A DNA stretch of 64,000 nt from Clavibacter nebraskensis NCPPB 2581 (GTDB lineage: Bacteria; Actinomycetota; Actinomycetes; Actinomycetales; Microbacteriaceae). The stretch lies in contig NC_020891.1 in the NCBI RefSeq assembly GCF_000355695.1, forward strand, positions 186,001-250,000. Reading direction: 5' to 3'. The position numbers and the translations under genes are program-made. This document shows, in pieces, positions 15,881-24,130 of this stretch. The notes under the pieces are model-generated. The model was not told the DNA's origin. It was given only the letters and a program-made list of their open reading frames with translations, and ran no database searches. How positions within the stretch are numbered: position 1 is the first letter of the stretch; each line of letters opens with the position of its first letter.

Positions 15881-16405
15881 ATGACCGACCACCGACAGCC
15901 CGGCGGCGACGCGCCCCTCGGCGGCGGGCCCCTCGACAGCGACGTGGAGGTGGACGACGACCCGGGCCGCCCGGTCCACCTCCGCTGGTCGTCCCTCGGC
16001 CTCGTCGCGCTCGGCGGCGCCGTGGGCACGGGGATCCGCGAGGCGCTCGCGCTCACCTGGCCCGCGCCCGCCGGGGGCATCCCCGTGACGATCCTCCTGA
16101 TCAACGTGGTCGGCGCCTTCGTGCTCGGCGCGCTGCTGGAGTCGCTCGCCCGCCGCGGCCCCGACGAGGGCCGGCGCCGCGCGATCCGCCTGCTGGTGGG
16201 TACGGGCGTGCTCGGCGGCTTCACCACCTACAGCTCGCTGGCCGTCGACACGGCGTCGCTCACCGGATCCGCGCTCGGCGTCGCGTTCGCCTATGCCGCG
16301 CTGTCGCTCGTGGTGGGCGCCGCGGCGTCGGTCGCCGGGATCGCCGCGGGCGCCGCGATCCACCGACGCTCGGCTGCGGGACGCGCGCCGGGGGCGGCGT
16401 CGTGA
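15881..16405 (+). CDS. crcB: CrcB/Fluc fluoride channel subunit 1
   Basis: A 174-residue protein with a ~45-residue acidic cytosolic leader and four membrane helices. Start ATG 15881 follows GGGAGA. Signature residues are seen in GGAVGTGIREAL, the Asn of TILLINVVGAFVLGAL, and GTGVLGGFTTYSSLAVD, the Phe/Ser-rich pore segment of Fluc channels. CrcB exports fluoride as a dimer; Gram-positive genomes often have two different subunits that form a heterodimer, as expected here. The second subunit overlaps the stop (GTGA). The longer N-terminus compared with typical 125-residue CrcB is unusual. Confidence 0.9.
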   Translation: MTDHRQPGGDAPLGGGPLDSDVEVDDDPGRPVHLRWSSLGLVALGGAVGTGIREALALTWPAPAGGIPVTILLINVVGAFVLGALLESLARRGPDEGRRRAIRLLVGTGVLGGFTTYSSLAVDTASLTGSALGVAFAYAALSLVVGAAASVAGIAAGAAIHRRSAAGRAPGAAS

Positions 16406-16782
16406 CCGGCCCGCTCGTGTTGGCGCTGGTCTGCGTGGCCGGCGGCATCGGATCCGCCCTCCGCCTGCTCCTCGACGGCGCCATCCGCGGCCGCCTCGGC
16501 GCGGCGTACCCGTGGGGCACGACCGTCATCAACGTCACCGGATCCCTCGGCCTCGGCCTGCTCACGGGCGCCGCCGCGCAGGCCGGCCTCCCGCACGACC
16601 TCGTCCTCGTCCTCGGCAGCGGCCTCATGGGCGGCTACACGACCTTCAGCACCGCCAGCCTCGAGACGGTGCGGCTCGCGCAGGCGGGCCGGGTGGGCGC
16701 GGCGCTCGCGAACGGCGTCGGCATGCTCGTGGTGTGCGTCGCGGCGGCGGGGCTCGGGATCGTGGTGGGCCAGGCGCTGTGA
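16402..16782 (+). CDS. crcB: CrcB/Fluc fluoride channel subunit 2
   Basis: A 126-residue four-helix protein, the normal CrcB length. Motifs include GGIGSALRLLLDG, the conserved Asn in TTVINVTGSLGLGLLTG, and GSGLMGGYTTFSTASLET, which holds the Phe and polar-track residues of the fluoride pore. GTG start overlaps the stop of subunit 1, and the next GNAT gene overlaps this stop. The pair likely forms a heterodimeric channel induced through the leader RNA. Confidence 0.92.
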   Translation: MTGPLVLALVCVAGGIGSALRLLLDGAIRGRLGAAYPWGTTVINVTGSLGLGLLTGAAAQAGLPHDLVLVLGSGLMGGYTTFSTASLETVRLAQAGRVGAALANGVGMLVVCVAAAGLGIVVGQAL

Positions 16783-17153
16783 CGGCCCTCGCGCCCGTCG
16801 CCTCCGCTACGGACGTCGCGGCGCTGCACGCGTTCCTCGCGGCGGCGGACCTCACGGTCACTGGGCTCGACGACCCCGGCGTGCGGCTCTGGATCCGGCG
16901 CGACGCCGACGGCCGCATCACCGGCAGCACCGGCTTCGAGCTCAGCGCGGACGGGCGGCACGCGCTGACCCGCAGCGTGGCGGTGGATCCCGCCCTCCGG
17001 TCCGCGGGCCTCGGCTCGGCGCTCGACCGGCCCGCGCTCGCGGCCGCGCTGCCCGACGCCCGCCAGGTCGTCGCGTTCCGCGCGAGCGGCCAGCTCGCGC
17101 GCGAGGTCGCGTGGTCGCGGGCGCTCGGGGCGGATGCGGATGACACGACCTAG
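16779..17153 (+). CDS. GNAT family N-acetyltransferase, ArsN2-like
   Basis: A 124-residue small GNAT protein from a GTG overlapping the crcB stop. The acetyl-CoA loop is visible as RSVAVDPALRSAGLGSALDRP around residue 75, after a GSTGFELSADGRHALT strand. The compact form resembles ArsN2-type acetyltransferases, though no arsenic genes are near. Being translationally coupled to fluoride channels, it may be carried along rather than functionally tied. The substrate is unknown. Confidence 0.75.
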   Translation: MTALAPVASATDVAALHAFLAAADLTVTGLDDPGVRLWIRRDADGRITGSTGFELSADGRHALTRSVAVDPALRSAGLGSALDRPALAAALPDARQVVAFRASGQLAREVAWSRALGADADDTT

Positions 17154-17162
17154 GCTCGGCGG

Positions 17163-17750
17163 ATGAGCAGCGCGGAGACCCAGCCCGACCCGGAGCTCGT
17201 CTGGAGCACGACCGGACGCCGCGACCTCCACCGCGGCCGCGTCGTCCTCGTCGAGCACGACGTGCTGCTGCCGGACGGATCCGCGTCGCGGTACGAGGTC
17301 GACGAGAGCGTGCCGTTCGCGGTCGCGACCCTCGTGATCGACGGCGACCACGTGCTGCTGTCGCGCCAGTACCGGCACCCGCTCGGGCGCTGGATCCTCG
17401 ACCTCCCCGGCGGCGCGGGCGACGCCTCCGAGCACCCCGCCGACGCCGCCCGTCGCGAGCTCGAGGAGGAGCTCGGGCTCGTCGCGCCCGACCTCCACCC
17501 CTTGCGCACCTACGCCGTGAACCCCGGCCGCGCCTCCTGGCTCGTGCACGTCTTCGCCTGCACGACGCCGACCACCGCGGGCACGGCCGACCGCTCCGAC
17601 CCGTCCGAGCAGGTGCGCCTCGTGCGCATGCCCGTCGCGGAGCTCGACGCGCTCATCGCGGCGGGCGGCATCGAGGACCCGACCCTGCTGATCGCCCGCG
17701 CGGCCGCCGCGGAGCAGGGGCTGCTGCCGCCGGTCGGGCCGCCGCGGTAG
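17163..17750 (+). CDS. NUDIX hydrolase, ADP-ribose pyrophosphatase type
   Basis: A 195-residue NUDIX protein. The full Nudix box is seen as G-AGDAS-E-HPADAAR-RELEEELG around residues 80-100, with the catalytic glutamates present. Preceding LLSRQYRHPLGRWILDLPGG is the usual substrate-binding entry of ADP-ribose pyrophosphatases, and the C-terminal half has the AYAVNPGRASWLVHVFACT-like strand region of this branch. It should hydrolyse ADP-ribose or a related nucleoside diphosphate sugar with Mg2+ in the cytosol. It lies ten bases after the GNAT stop and is probably co-transcribed. Confidence 0.9.
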   Translation: MSSAETQPDPELVWSTTGRRDLHRGRVVLVEHDVLLPDGSASRYEVDESVPFAVATLVIDGDHVLLSRQYRHPLGRWILDLPGGAGDASEHPADAARRELEEELGLVAPDLHPLRTYAVNPGRASWLVHVFACTTPTTAGTADRSDPSEQVRLVRMPVAELDALIAAGGIEDPTLLIARAAAAEQGLLPPVGPPR

Positions 17751-17856
17751 CGCTACACGCGCGATCCGCTCGCACGGCTCCGGGTACCCGATGCCGACGG
17801 CCGCCGCCGACCGCGGCAGGAGGCTCGTCTCGGTGAGGCCGGGAGCCTCGACGCAC

Positions 17857-18336
17857 TCACCCCATCGCGACGACGCACGCCGCCAGGAAGCCGACCTGCG
17901 CGACAGTCCGCAGCGGCAGCGGCGTCGTCGGGGTGTCGGGGTGGCGGCAGCCGCGGGCCGCGCGCACGTTCGCCGGGAAGACGGCGACGAGGAGGATCGC
18001 CAGGCCGATCGCGGCGGGGATGCGGAGGGCGGGGATCAGCAGGCCCACCGCTCCTGCGATCTCGAGCGCGCCCGTGACGGTGACGACGAGCTCCGGCCGG
18101 GGCAGCCCCGGCGGCACGATCGACACGAGCCCGGACCGACGCGGCTCCATGAAGTGGGCGCTGGCGCCGAGCGCGAACGCCGCCGCGAGGCCCACCGCCA
18201 CCGACGCCGGCCACCCGTCCAGGTAGGGCACGGGGACGGCGAGGCCCACGAGCCGCGCCTCGAGGGCGACGACGATCAGGGCGGCGAACGGGATCGCGGG
18301 CGTCGGCGCGTCCGGGCGGCGCGGCGAGCGGATCAG
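17857..18336 (-). CDS. DoxX-like membrane protein, start uncertain
   Basis: Four hydrophobic segments fit the DoxX family: IPFAALIVVALEARLVGLAV, AVGLAAAFALGASAHFM, VTVTGALEIAGAVGLLIP and AAIGLAILLVAVFPANV, with the typical ...FPANVRAARG end. No ATG or GTG lies in frame before the first helix. The only candidates are a CTG at 18336 overlapping the upstream stop (CTGA) or a GTG at 18249 that would cut into the first helix. I list the CTG version. A lost start codon is also possible. It is coupled to the RibD-like gene. Confidence 0.65.
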   Translation of the reverse strand: MIRSPRRPDAPTPAIPFAALIVVALEARLVGLAVPVPYLDGWPASVAVGLAAAFALGASAHFMEPRRSGLVSIVPPGLPRPELVVTVTGALEIAGAVGLLIPALRIPAAIGLAILLVAVFPANVRAARGCRHPDTPTTPLPLRTVAQVGFLAACVVAMG

Positions 18337-18917
18337 CCGGCGTCGCGGAGCGCGTAGGTCAGCACCGCGTTGCCCGCGCTCGTGATCTCGGAGCGGCGCA
18401 GCTCCAGCCGCGTGGTCGGGTCGTCGGGCTCGAACAGGCGGCGGCCGGCGCCGGCGACGACCGGGTGGATCATCAGGGTCAGCTCGTCGAGGAGCCCCGC
18501 GAACAGCAGCGCGCGCGTGAGCGAGATGCTCGACAGCACGGCGATCTCGCCGCCCTCCGTCTCCTTCAGCCGGGCGATCGCCGCGAGCGCGTCGCCCTCG
18601 ATGCGCGTCGCGTTCCAGCCCAGGTCGCCCGTGAGCGTGCGCGTGGCGACGAGCTTCTCGAGCGGGTTGACGAAGGCGGCGAACGGGTCGTCGGCGGGCG
18701 CGGCCGGCCAGTGCGCCGACCAGTCCTCGAAGCCGCGGCGGCCCATCACGGCGGTGGTGACCGAGGAGATCATGCGGCCGAGGCCCGCGCCGAGCTCCGG
18801 GTCGAACGAGTCGTACTGGAACAGGTGCGGCGACTCCACGACGCCGTCGACGGACGTGAACAGGCCTGCGGTGAGTCGTCGCACGCGCTCCTCCTCGAGC
18901 TCGGGTGTGGTCGCCAT
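18333..18917 (-). CDS. Dihydrofolate reductase/RibD C-terminal domain protein
   Basis: A 194-residue protein of the RibD_C/DHFR-like family. Landmarks are LTAGLFTSVDGVVESP at the N-terminus, VMGRRGFEDWSAHWP in the middle, and IAVLSSISLTRALLFAGLLDELTLMIHPVVAGAG, the NADPH-binding and substrate region of the fold. These stand-alone reductases are common in actinobacteria and mostly have no known substrate. It is followed by an overlapping DoxX gene. Confidence 0.9.
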   Translation of the reverse strand: MATTPELEEERVRRLTAGLFTSVDGVVESPHLFQYDSFDPELGAGLGRMISSVTTAVMGRRGFEDWSAHWPAAPADDPFAAFVNPLEKLVATRTLTGDLGWNATRIEGDALAAIARLKETEGGEIAVLSSISLTRALLFAGLLDELTLMIHPVVAGAGRRLFEPDDPTTRLELRRSEITSAGNAVLTYALRDAG

Positions 18918-19036
18918 GATGCGCGCCCCGGGCCCGCGCGTCCAGATCGGGACGTGCGGCGGACTGCGACGGGGTCGCGTTCACACGGTCGCAACACGCG
19001 CGCATCGCCGCGGAAACGCGGGCTCCCTAACCTCGA

Positions 19037-19054
19037 CTGCAACGGCGATTGCAG
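19037..19054. promoter_or_regulatory. Palindrome upstream of the DUF3100 operon, possible RpiR site
   Basis: CTGCAA-N6-TTGCAG is a perfect inverted repeat about 80 bases before the first gene of the operon. The operon encodes its own RpiR-family regulator, the likely ligand of this site. Inference from position. Confidence 0.5.
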
Positions 19055-19134
19055 GACCCGTCTCCCGCGATGAGGATTGCACGCACCGCCCCGCACCGCT
19101 CGACCACCGCTCAGCACCTCGCGAAGGGACCCCC

Positions 19135-20478
19135 ATGACCATGACCGTCGGAGAGAGGACGAGGTCCGTCGTCGGCCTCCGGGGGGTCGCGCCCGTGGCG
19201 GTGGCCGCCCTCGTGATCGCGCTCGTCGCGCAGGTCATCGGCTCGCGTACCCTGCCGCTCGGATCCGCCTCCATCGTGTTCTTCCCGATGGTGTGGGGCC
19301 TCCTCATCGCCGCCGCGCTCTCGTTCCAGCGGATCCGCCCGGTCGGCCTCGACTTCCAGCGGATCGCCAACGCGTTCGTGGGCGTCGCCGTGCTGTTCCT
19401 CGTCGCGCGGCTCGCCTTCAACATCGGGCCGAACATCCCGACGCTGCTGCAGGCCGGACCCGCGCTGCTGCTGCAGGAGATCGGGCACCTGCTCGGCACG
19501 GTCGCGCTCGCGCTGCCGCTCGCCGTCCTGCTCCGGATGGGCAAGGCCACCATCGGCGCCACGTTCTCCCTCGACCGCGAGCCGGCGTTCGCGATGGTGA
19601 GCGAGAAGTACGGACCGGACTCCGACCAGTACCGCGGCGTCCTCGCCATGTACGTGTTCGGCACGCTCTTCGGCGCCGTCTACATCACCCTGCTCACCTC
19701 GCTCGTGGCGTCGGCCGACGTCTTCGACCCGCTGGCGCTCGCGATGGGCGCGGGCGTCGGATCCGGGTCGATGATGGCCGCGTCGACCGCCAGCATCATC
19801 GCCGCGTACCCCGGCCAGCAGGACGCGATCCTCGGCATTGCCGCGGTCTCGAACCTCATCACCACGGTCCTCGGCGTGTACGTCGGCATCTACGTGGCGC
19901 TGCCGCTCGCCGACCGGTTCTACCGGTTCCTCACGCGCAAGCAGGCGGCCGCGGAGGCCGCGTCGGGTCCGGTGGCGGTCTCGGCCGAGGCCGCGGAGTC
20001 GAACCGGGTCTTCCGCGAGCGCGTGGCCGAGGCGGCGGCGCCCGTGGACATCCGGCCGTGGGTCGCGATCCCGATCCTCGCGGTCGTCGGCATCGGCACC
20101 GCCTCGATCTTCGCGGGCGCCGTGAGCTGGTCCATCGTCGGCGGCTACGCGATCCTCATCGCCCTCCTCCTCGTGAGCCAGCTGCTCGCCCGGATCACGC
20201 GCAAGGTCTCCGCGATCGTCTTCGTCACCACGATCGGAGCGCTCGCCTCGAGCCCCTACTCGCCCATCGGCGCGGAGCTGACCACCGTGGTCACCTCGAT
20301 CGACTTCCTCTCCATCGCGTGCGCCACCCTCACGTTCGCGGGCCTCAGCCTCGGCAAGGACGCGGCGCTGCTCAAGACGGTCGGCTGGCGCATCGTCCCG
20401 GTCGGGCTCGTCGCCATCACGGCGTCGTTCCTGCTCTCGGCCGTCATCGCGGAGTTCGCGCTCGGGTTCTGGTCGTGA
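19135..20478 (+). CDS. DUF3100 family membrane protein, putative transporter
   Basis: A 447-residue polytopic protein with about ten to twelve helices, starting at an ATG after GAAGGGA. Recognisable DUF3100 features are LPLGSASIVFFPMVWGLLIA, a long central loop (FSLDREPAFAMVSEKYGP) ahead of VFGTLFGAVYI, the Gly/Ser-rich segment GAGVGSGSMMAASTASIIA, and SPYSPIGAELTTVVTSIDFL. The GVGSGSMMA loop resembles ion- or carboxylate-binding re-entrant segments of secondary transporters. DUF3100 has no established substrate that I know. The next gene (RpiR) overlaps the stop, followed by two dehydrogenases, so a carboxylate, hydroxyacid or amino-aldehyde substrate is likely. Confidence 0.8.
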   Translation: MTMTVGERTRSVVGLRGVAPVAVAALVIALVAQVIGSRTLPLGSASIVFFPMVWGLLIAAALSFQRIRPVGLDFQRIANAFVGVAVLFLVARLAFNIGPNIPTLLQAGPALLLQEIGHLLGTVALALPLAVLLRMGKATIGATFSLDREPAFAMVSEKYGPDSDQYRGVLAMYVFGTLFGAVYITLLTSLVASADVFDPLALAMGAGVGSGSMMAASTASIIAAYPGQQDAILGIAAVSNLITTVLGVYVGIYVALPLADRFYRFLTRKQAAAEAASGPVAVSAEAAESNRVFRERVAEAAAPVDIRPWVAIPILAVVGIGTASIFAGAVSWSIVGGYAILIALLLVSQLLARITRKVSAIVFVTTIGALASSPYSPIGAELTTVVTSIDFLSIACATLTFAGLSLGKDAALLKTVGWRIVPVGLVAITASFLLSAVIAEFALGFWS

Positions 20479-21332
20479 GCGCGGCGGATCCGCTCGCCGA
20501 CTGGCTCGACGAGCTCGAGCCGACGAAGGGGCACACGCCCTCGCACCGCCGCGTCGCCCGCGTGCTCCTCGAGCACCAGCAGCTCGCCTCGTACTCGGAG
20601 ATCGCCGAGATCGCGCAGCGCGCCGAGGTGAACGCCAGCACCGTGGTGCGGTTCGCTCAGGCGCTCGGCTTCCGCGGCTGGCCGGAGCTGCAGCAGGAGC
20701 TGCGGATGCGGTACCTCGCGACGCTCACCTCCGAGGAGACCCTGCGCGAGCACCCGGCGGCGGCGTCGGGCGCGGTGCACGCGTCCATCCAGCGCGACGT
20801 CGCGAACCTCGGCCGGGCGCTCGAGTCCATCGACCCGGCGGAGGGCGACGCGGCCATCGCCGCGCTCGCGTCGGCCGGGCGGATCCTCGTGGTCGGCATG
20901 GGCTCGTTCGGCGCGCCGGCGTCGATCCTCGCCCACCTCGGATCCGTGATGGGCTACCCGATCTCCACGGAGGGCCGCGGCGGCGCCCACCTCGCGGCCG
21001 CGATGACCACGCTCGGCGCGGACGACGTGCTCGTGGTCGTGAGCCTGTGGCGGCCGATGCGCGACGTGCTCGCGGCGGCGACCGCGGCCCACGCGGCGGG
21101 CACGACCGTCGTCGCCATCACCGACATGCGCCGGGGCCGCCTCGCCGCCACCGCCGACCACGTCCTCGTCGTGCCCAGCGAGGGCGTCTCGTTCCTGCAG
21201 TCCACGACGGCCACCACGTCGGTCGTCTACGGCCTGCTCAGCGGGATGGAGGCGGTGCACCCCGAGCGCAGCCGCGCCGCCCTACGCCGCACGCAGGAGC
21301 TGTGGCAGCAGCTCGGCACCTTCAGCGGCTGA
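20475..21332 (+). CDS. MurR/RpiR family transcriptional regulator
   Basis: A 285-residue protein starting at a GTG overlapping the transporter stop. The N-terminal HTH_6 domain is seen in HTPSHRRVARVLLEHQQL, YSEIAEIAQRAEVNASTVVRFAQALGF and GWPELQQELR. A SIS domain follows, with GRILVVGMGSFGAPASILAHL and VLVVVSLWRPMRDVLAAATAA. RpiR regulators usually bind phosphosugars through SIS; here the operon contains oxidoreductases rather than sugar kinases, so the effector may differ. Position inside the operon implies local control. Confidence 0.9.
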   Translation: MSAADPLADWLDELEPTKGHTPSHRRVARVLLEHQQLASYSEIAEIAQRAEVNASTVVRFAQALGFRGWPELQQELRMRYLATLTSEETLREHPAAASGAVHASIQRDVANLGRALESIDPAEGDAAIAALASAGRILVVGMGSFGAPASILAHLGSVMGYPISTEGRGGAHLAAAMTTLGADDVLVVVSLWRPMRDVLAAATAAHAAGTTVVAITDMRRGRLAATADHVLVVPSEGVSFLQSTTATTSVVYGLLSGMEAVHPERSRAALRRTQELWQQLGTFSG

Positions 21333-21392
21333 CGCGCCGCCCGCATCCCACTCGCCTCGACCCGCCGCCCCGCGCGGCACCGGAAGGACCCC

Positions 21393-22337
21393 ATGACCCC
21401 CACCGACCCGCTCGACCCCACCACCCCGCGGCGCATCGGCGTCGTCGGGCTCGGATCCATGGGCGGCGCCATGGCCGCGTCCCTCGCCGGCCGCGGCTGG
21501 GACGTCGTCGGCTGCGACCCGTCCGCTGCGGCGCGCGAGGCGGCCGAGGCGCGCGGCCTCCAGGTGGTCGCCGACGTGTCCGCGCTCGCAGGCATCCCGT
21601 ACGTCGTGCTCTCGCTGCCGTCCGCGCGCGTGGTCGAGGCGACCGTGCCCGCGCTCCTCGCCGCGCCGGGCACCGTGGCCGTCGTCGACACGACCACCTC
21701 CGAGCCCGGCACGAGCGCCGCGATGGCCGAGCTGGCCGCCGCGCACGGCGCCGCCTTCGTCGACGCCCCGGTCTCCGGCGGCAACACGGGCGCGGCCGCC
21801 GGCACGCTCGCGTCCTTCGTCGGCGGATCCGCGGAGGCGGTCGACGCCGCCCGCCCCGTGCTCGAGGCGCTCACCTCCGGCGGCTGGCGTCACGTCGGCC
21901 CCGCCGGATCCGGGAACGTCGTGAAGCTCCTCAACAACATGCTCGTCTCGGTCAACCTGCTCGCCGTCGCCGAGGCGATGGACGTCGCGGCGGCCCACGG
22001 GATCGACCTCGACACCGCCGTCGCCGCGCTCAACACGGCCACGGGCGCGAGCACGGTCAGCCAGCGGATGTTCCCCGACCAGATCCTCAGCGGGCGCTTC
22101 GGCTCCGGCTTCGCGCTCGGCCTCATGGCGCGCGACGTGGCGCTCGCGCACGACGTGGCCCGCGCGACTGGCGCGACCCCGGGGCTCTTCGCCGAGACCG
22201 ACGCGCGCTGGCAGCAGGCGCTCGCCGCCCTCGGCCCGCAGGCCGACTTCGTCGCCGCGACCTCCACCTTCACCACGGCGACCACCGCCCTGGATCCCGC
22301 GCAGCTCCCCGCCCGGAAGGACGACACCGCATCATGA
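21393..22337 (+). CDS. 3-hydroxyisobutyrate dehydrogenase-family oxidoreductase
   Basis: A 314-residue beta-hydroxyacid dehydrogenase. The NAD(P) motif IGVVGLGSMGGAMAASLAG, the substrate loop DAPVSGGNTGAAAGTLAS and the catalytic lysine in NVVKLLNNMLVSVN are all present in the normal order. Such enzymes oxidise 3-hydroxyisobutyrate, tartronate, gamma-hydroxybutyrate or sulfolactaldehyde-type substrates. The downstream aldehyde dehydrogenase starts inside its stop (ATGA), so the two likely act in series: alcohol to semialdehyde to acid. Confidence 0.9.
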   Translation: MTPTDPLDPTTPRRIGVVGLGSMGGAMAASLAGRGWDVVGCDPSAAAREAAEARGLQVVADVSALAGIPYVVLSLPSARVVEATVPALLAAPGTVAVVDTTTSEPGTSAAMAELAAAHGAAFVDAPVSGGNTGAAAGTLASFVGGSAEAVDAARPVLEALTSGGWRHVGPAGSGNVVKLLNNMLVSVNLLAVAEAMDVAAAHGIDLDTAVAALNTATGASTVSQRMFPDQILSGRFGSGFALGLMARDVALAHDVARATGATPGLFAETDARWQQALAALGPQADFVAATSTFTTATTALDPAQLPARKDDTAS

Positions 22338-23914
22338 CCACCACCGCCCCGACCCCCCGCACCCCGCTCCTCGCGGCCGTCGACCGCGCCGCGCACCCCG
22401 CCGAGCGCGCCCGGCACCTCATCGCCCACGCGTTCCCCGACGGCATCGGCACGTGGGCCGAGGGCCGCGTGCACCCGGGATCCGGGCCCGCGATCGACCT
22501 CGTCGACGCCGCGACGGGCGAGCTCGTCACGAGCTACGCGGATCCGGGCGCCGAGGGCGCCGAGACCGCGCTCGCCGCCGCCCTCCGCGGGGCCCGCACC
22601 TGGGGTGCGATGGACCCGTACGACCGCGCCGCGATCCTCCGCGAGGTCGCACGCACGATCGGCGCGCACCAGGAGGAGCTCGCCGTGCTCGAGACGGTGA
22701 CCACCGGCAAGCCGCTCCGCGACGCGCGCGTCGAGGTCGGCCGCGTGGCCCAGATGTTCGGCTACTACGCCGGCTGGGCCGACAAGGTCACCGGCCAGAC
22801 CATCCCCGTCCCCGGCGACTGGCTCACCTACACGACGCGCGTGCCGTGGGGCGTGGTGGTCGCGGTCACGCCGTGGAACTCGCCGCTGTTCACGGCCGGC
22901 TGGAACTCGTCCGCGCCGCTCGCCGCCGGCAACGCCGTGGTCCTCAAGCCCAGCGAGTTCACGCCGCTCAGCACGATCCGCCTGGCGCAGCTCGCGGAGG
23001 AGGCGGGCCTGCCCGCGGGCGTGCTCTCCGTCGCGGTGGGAGCGGGCACCACGGTCGGCGCCGCGCTCAGCACGGACCGGCGCGTGGGCAAGCTGAGCTT
23101 CATCGGATCCGTGCCCGTCGGCCGCACGGTCGCGCAGGCGGCGGCCGGCGCCGGGATCCCCGTCGTGCTCGAGCTCGGCGGCAAGAGCGCCAACATCGTG
23201 TTCGCCGACGCGGACCTCGACCAGGCCGCGCGCGGCGCCGTGAGCGCCGTCTTCTCGGGCGCCGGGCAGTCGTGCGTCGCCGGATCCCGCCTGCTCGTCG
23301 AGCGCGGCGTGCACGACGAGCTCGTGGCGCGCATCGTCGCCCACGTCGAGGCGCTGCGGCTCGGCGACCCGCTCGACCCCGACACCGAGATCGGCCCGAT
23401 CATCTCCCGCCGCCAGGTCGCGACCATCCGCGCGCTCATCCAGGCGGGCCAGGAGGACGGCGCGCGCCTCCTCTCCGGCGCGACCCCGTCGGCCGCGCTC
23501 GCCGACGGCGCCCTGGCCGACGGCAGCTGGATCATGCCGACGGTCCTCGACGGCGTCGAGCCCGGACACCGCCTGGAGACCACCGAGGTGTTCGGCCCCG
23601 TCCTCGGCGTCTCGGTGTTCGACACGGAGGAGGAGGTGGTCGCGCGCGCGAACGCCACGGGCTTCGGCCTCGCGGGCGCCGTCTGGACCTCCGACGTCTC
23701 CCGCGCGCACCGCGTGGCCGCGGCCGTCGACGCCGGCACCTTCTGGATCAACGCGTACAAGACCATCCACGTCGCGGTCCCGTTCGGCGGCTTCGGCGAG
23801 TCCGGCCACGGCCGCTCGTCCGGCCCGGGCGTGCTCGACGAGTACACGCAGCAGAAGGCTGTGTGGGTGCCGACCACGCCGCCGCCCGCGCCGTTCCCCT
23901 CGATGCTCGGCTAG
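22334..23914 (+). CDS. NAD(P)-dependent aldehyde dehydrogenase
   Basis: A 526-residue ALDH-superfamily enzyme. The N-terminus has an extra ~40-residue leader before the core begins at LVDAATGELVTSY. The fold landmarks are VVAVTPWNSPL, LKPSEFTP, the glutamate in VVLELGGKSANIVF, the catalytic cysteine in FSGAGQSCVAGSRLLVE and the C-terminal PFGGFGESGHGRSSG. It oxidises an aldehyde, probably the product of the upstream dehydrogenase, to the acid. It closes the operon and is followed by a strong hairpin. Confidence 0.93.
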   Translation: MTTTAPTPRTPLLAAVDRAAHPAERARHLIAHAFPDGIGTWAEGRVHPGSGPAIDLVDAATGELVTSYADPGAEGAETALAAALRGARTWGAMDPYDRAAILREVARTIGAHQEELAVLETVTTGKPLRDARVEVGRVAQMFGYYAGWADKVTGQTIPVPGDWLTYTTRVPWGVVVAVTPWNSPLFTAGWNSSAPLAAGNAVVLKPSEFTPLSTIRLAQLAEEAGLPAGVLSVAVGAGTTVGAALSTDRRVGKLSFIGSVPVGRTVAQAAAGAGIPVVLELGGKSANIVFADADLDQAARGAVSAVFSGAGQSCVAGSRLLVERGVHDELVARIVAHVEALRLGDPLDPDTEIGPIISRRQVATIRALIQAGQEDGARLLSGATPSAALADGALADGSWIMPTVLDGVEPGHRLETTEVFGPVLGVSVFDTEEEVVARANATGFGLAGAVWTSDVSRAHRVAAAVDAGTFWINAYKTIHVAVPFGGFGESGHGRSSGPGVLDEYTQQKAVWVPTTPPPAPFPSMLG

Positions 23915-23929
23915 CGGGAGGTCGCGCGC

Positions 23930-23971
23930 CATCCCGCGCCGCCCGCCCGAGGGGACGGGCGGCGCGGGATG
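23930..23971 (+). terminator. Hairpin terminator after the DUF3100 operon
   Basis: A 16-bp stem CATCCCGCGCCGCCCG/CGGGCGGCGCGGGATG with a 10-base loop lies 16 bases after the aldehyde dehydrogenase stop. No T-run. It separates this operon from the following sugar operon. Confidence 0.65.
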
Positions 23972-23983
23972 CGAAACCTTTCT

Positions 23984-24023
23984 GGTTAACCGCTTTACAC
24001 GACCCTCGATCCGGTGTTAGCGT
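23984..24023 (+). promoter_or_regulatory. Candidate promoter and operator of the sugar ABC operon
   Basis: An 8-bp palindrome GGTTAACC (23984-23991) adjoins TTTACA (23994-23999). TAGCGT follows at 24018-24023 after 18 bases, a reasonable -35/-10 pair. The region is noticeably AT-richer than its surroundings. The palindrome is a candidate site for the ROK repressor encoded later in the operon or for a LacI protein. Confidence 0.5.
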
Positions 24024-24130
24024 CGCCGCCATCGGGTCAGCGACGAGGCCTCCCGGATGCGTGCAGAGCTGGCGGATCACGGTGTCGTCGTGTCCCGGAT
24101 CCACCGCCACCTCAAGGAAGAGACCACGCG

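Noticed and set aside
23984-23991. GGTTAACC as an attachment site
   Set aside because: Single copy, next to promoter-like boxes and no integrase nearby; an operator is more likely.
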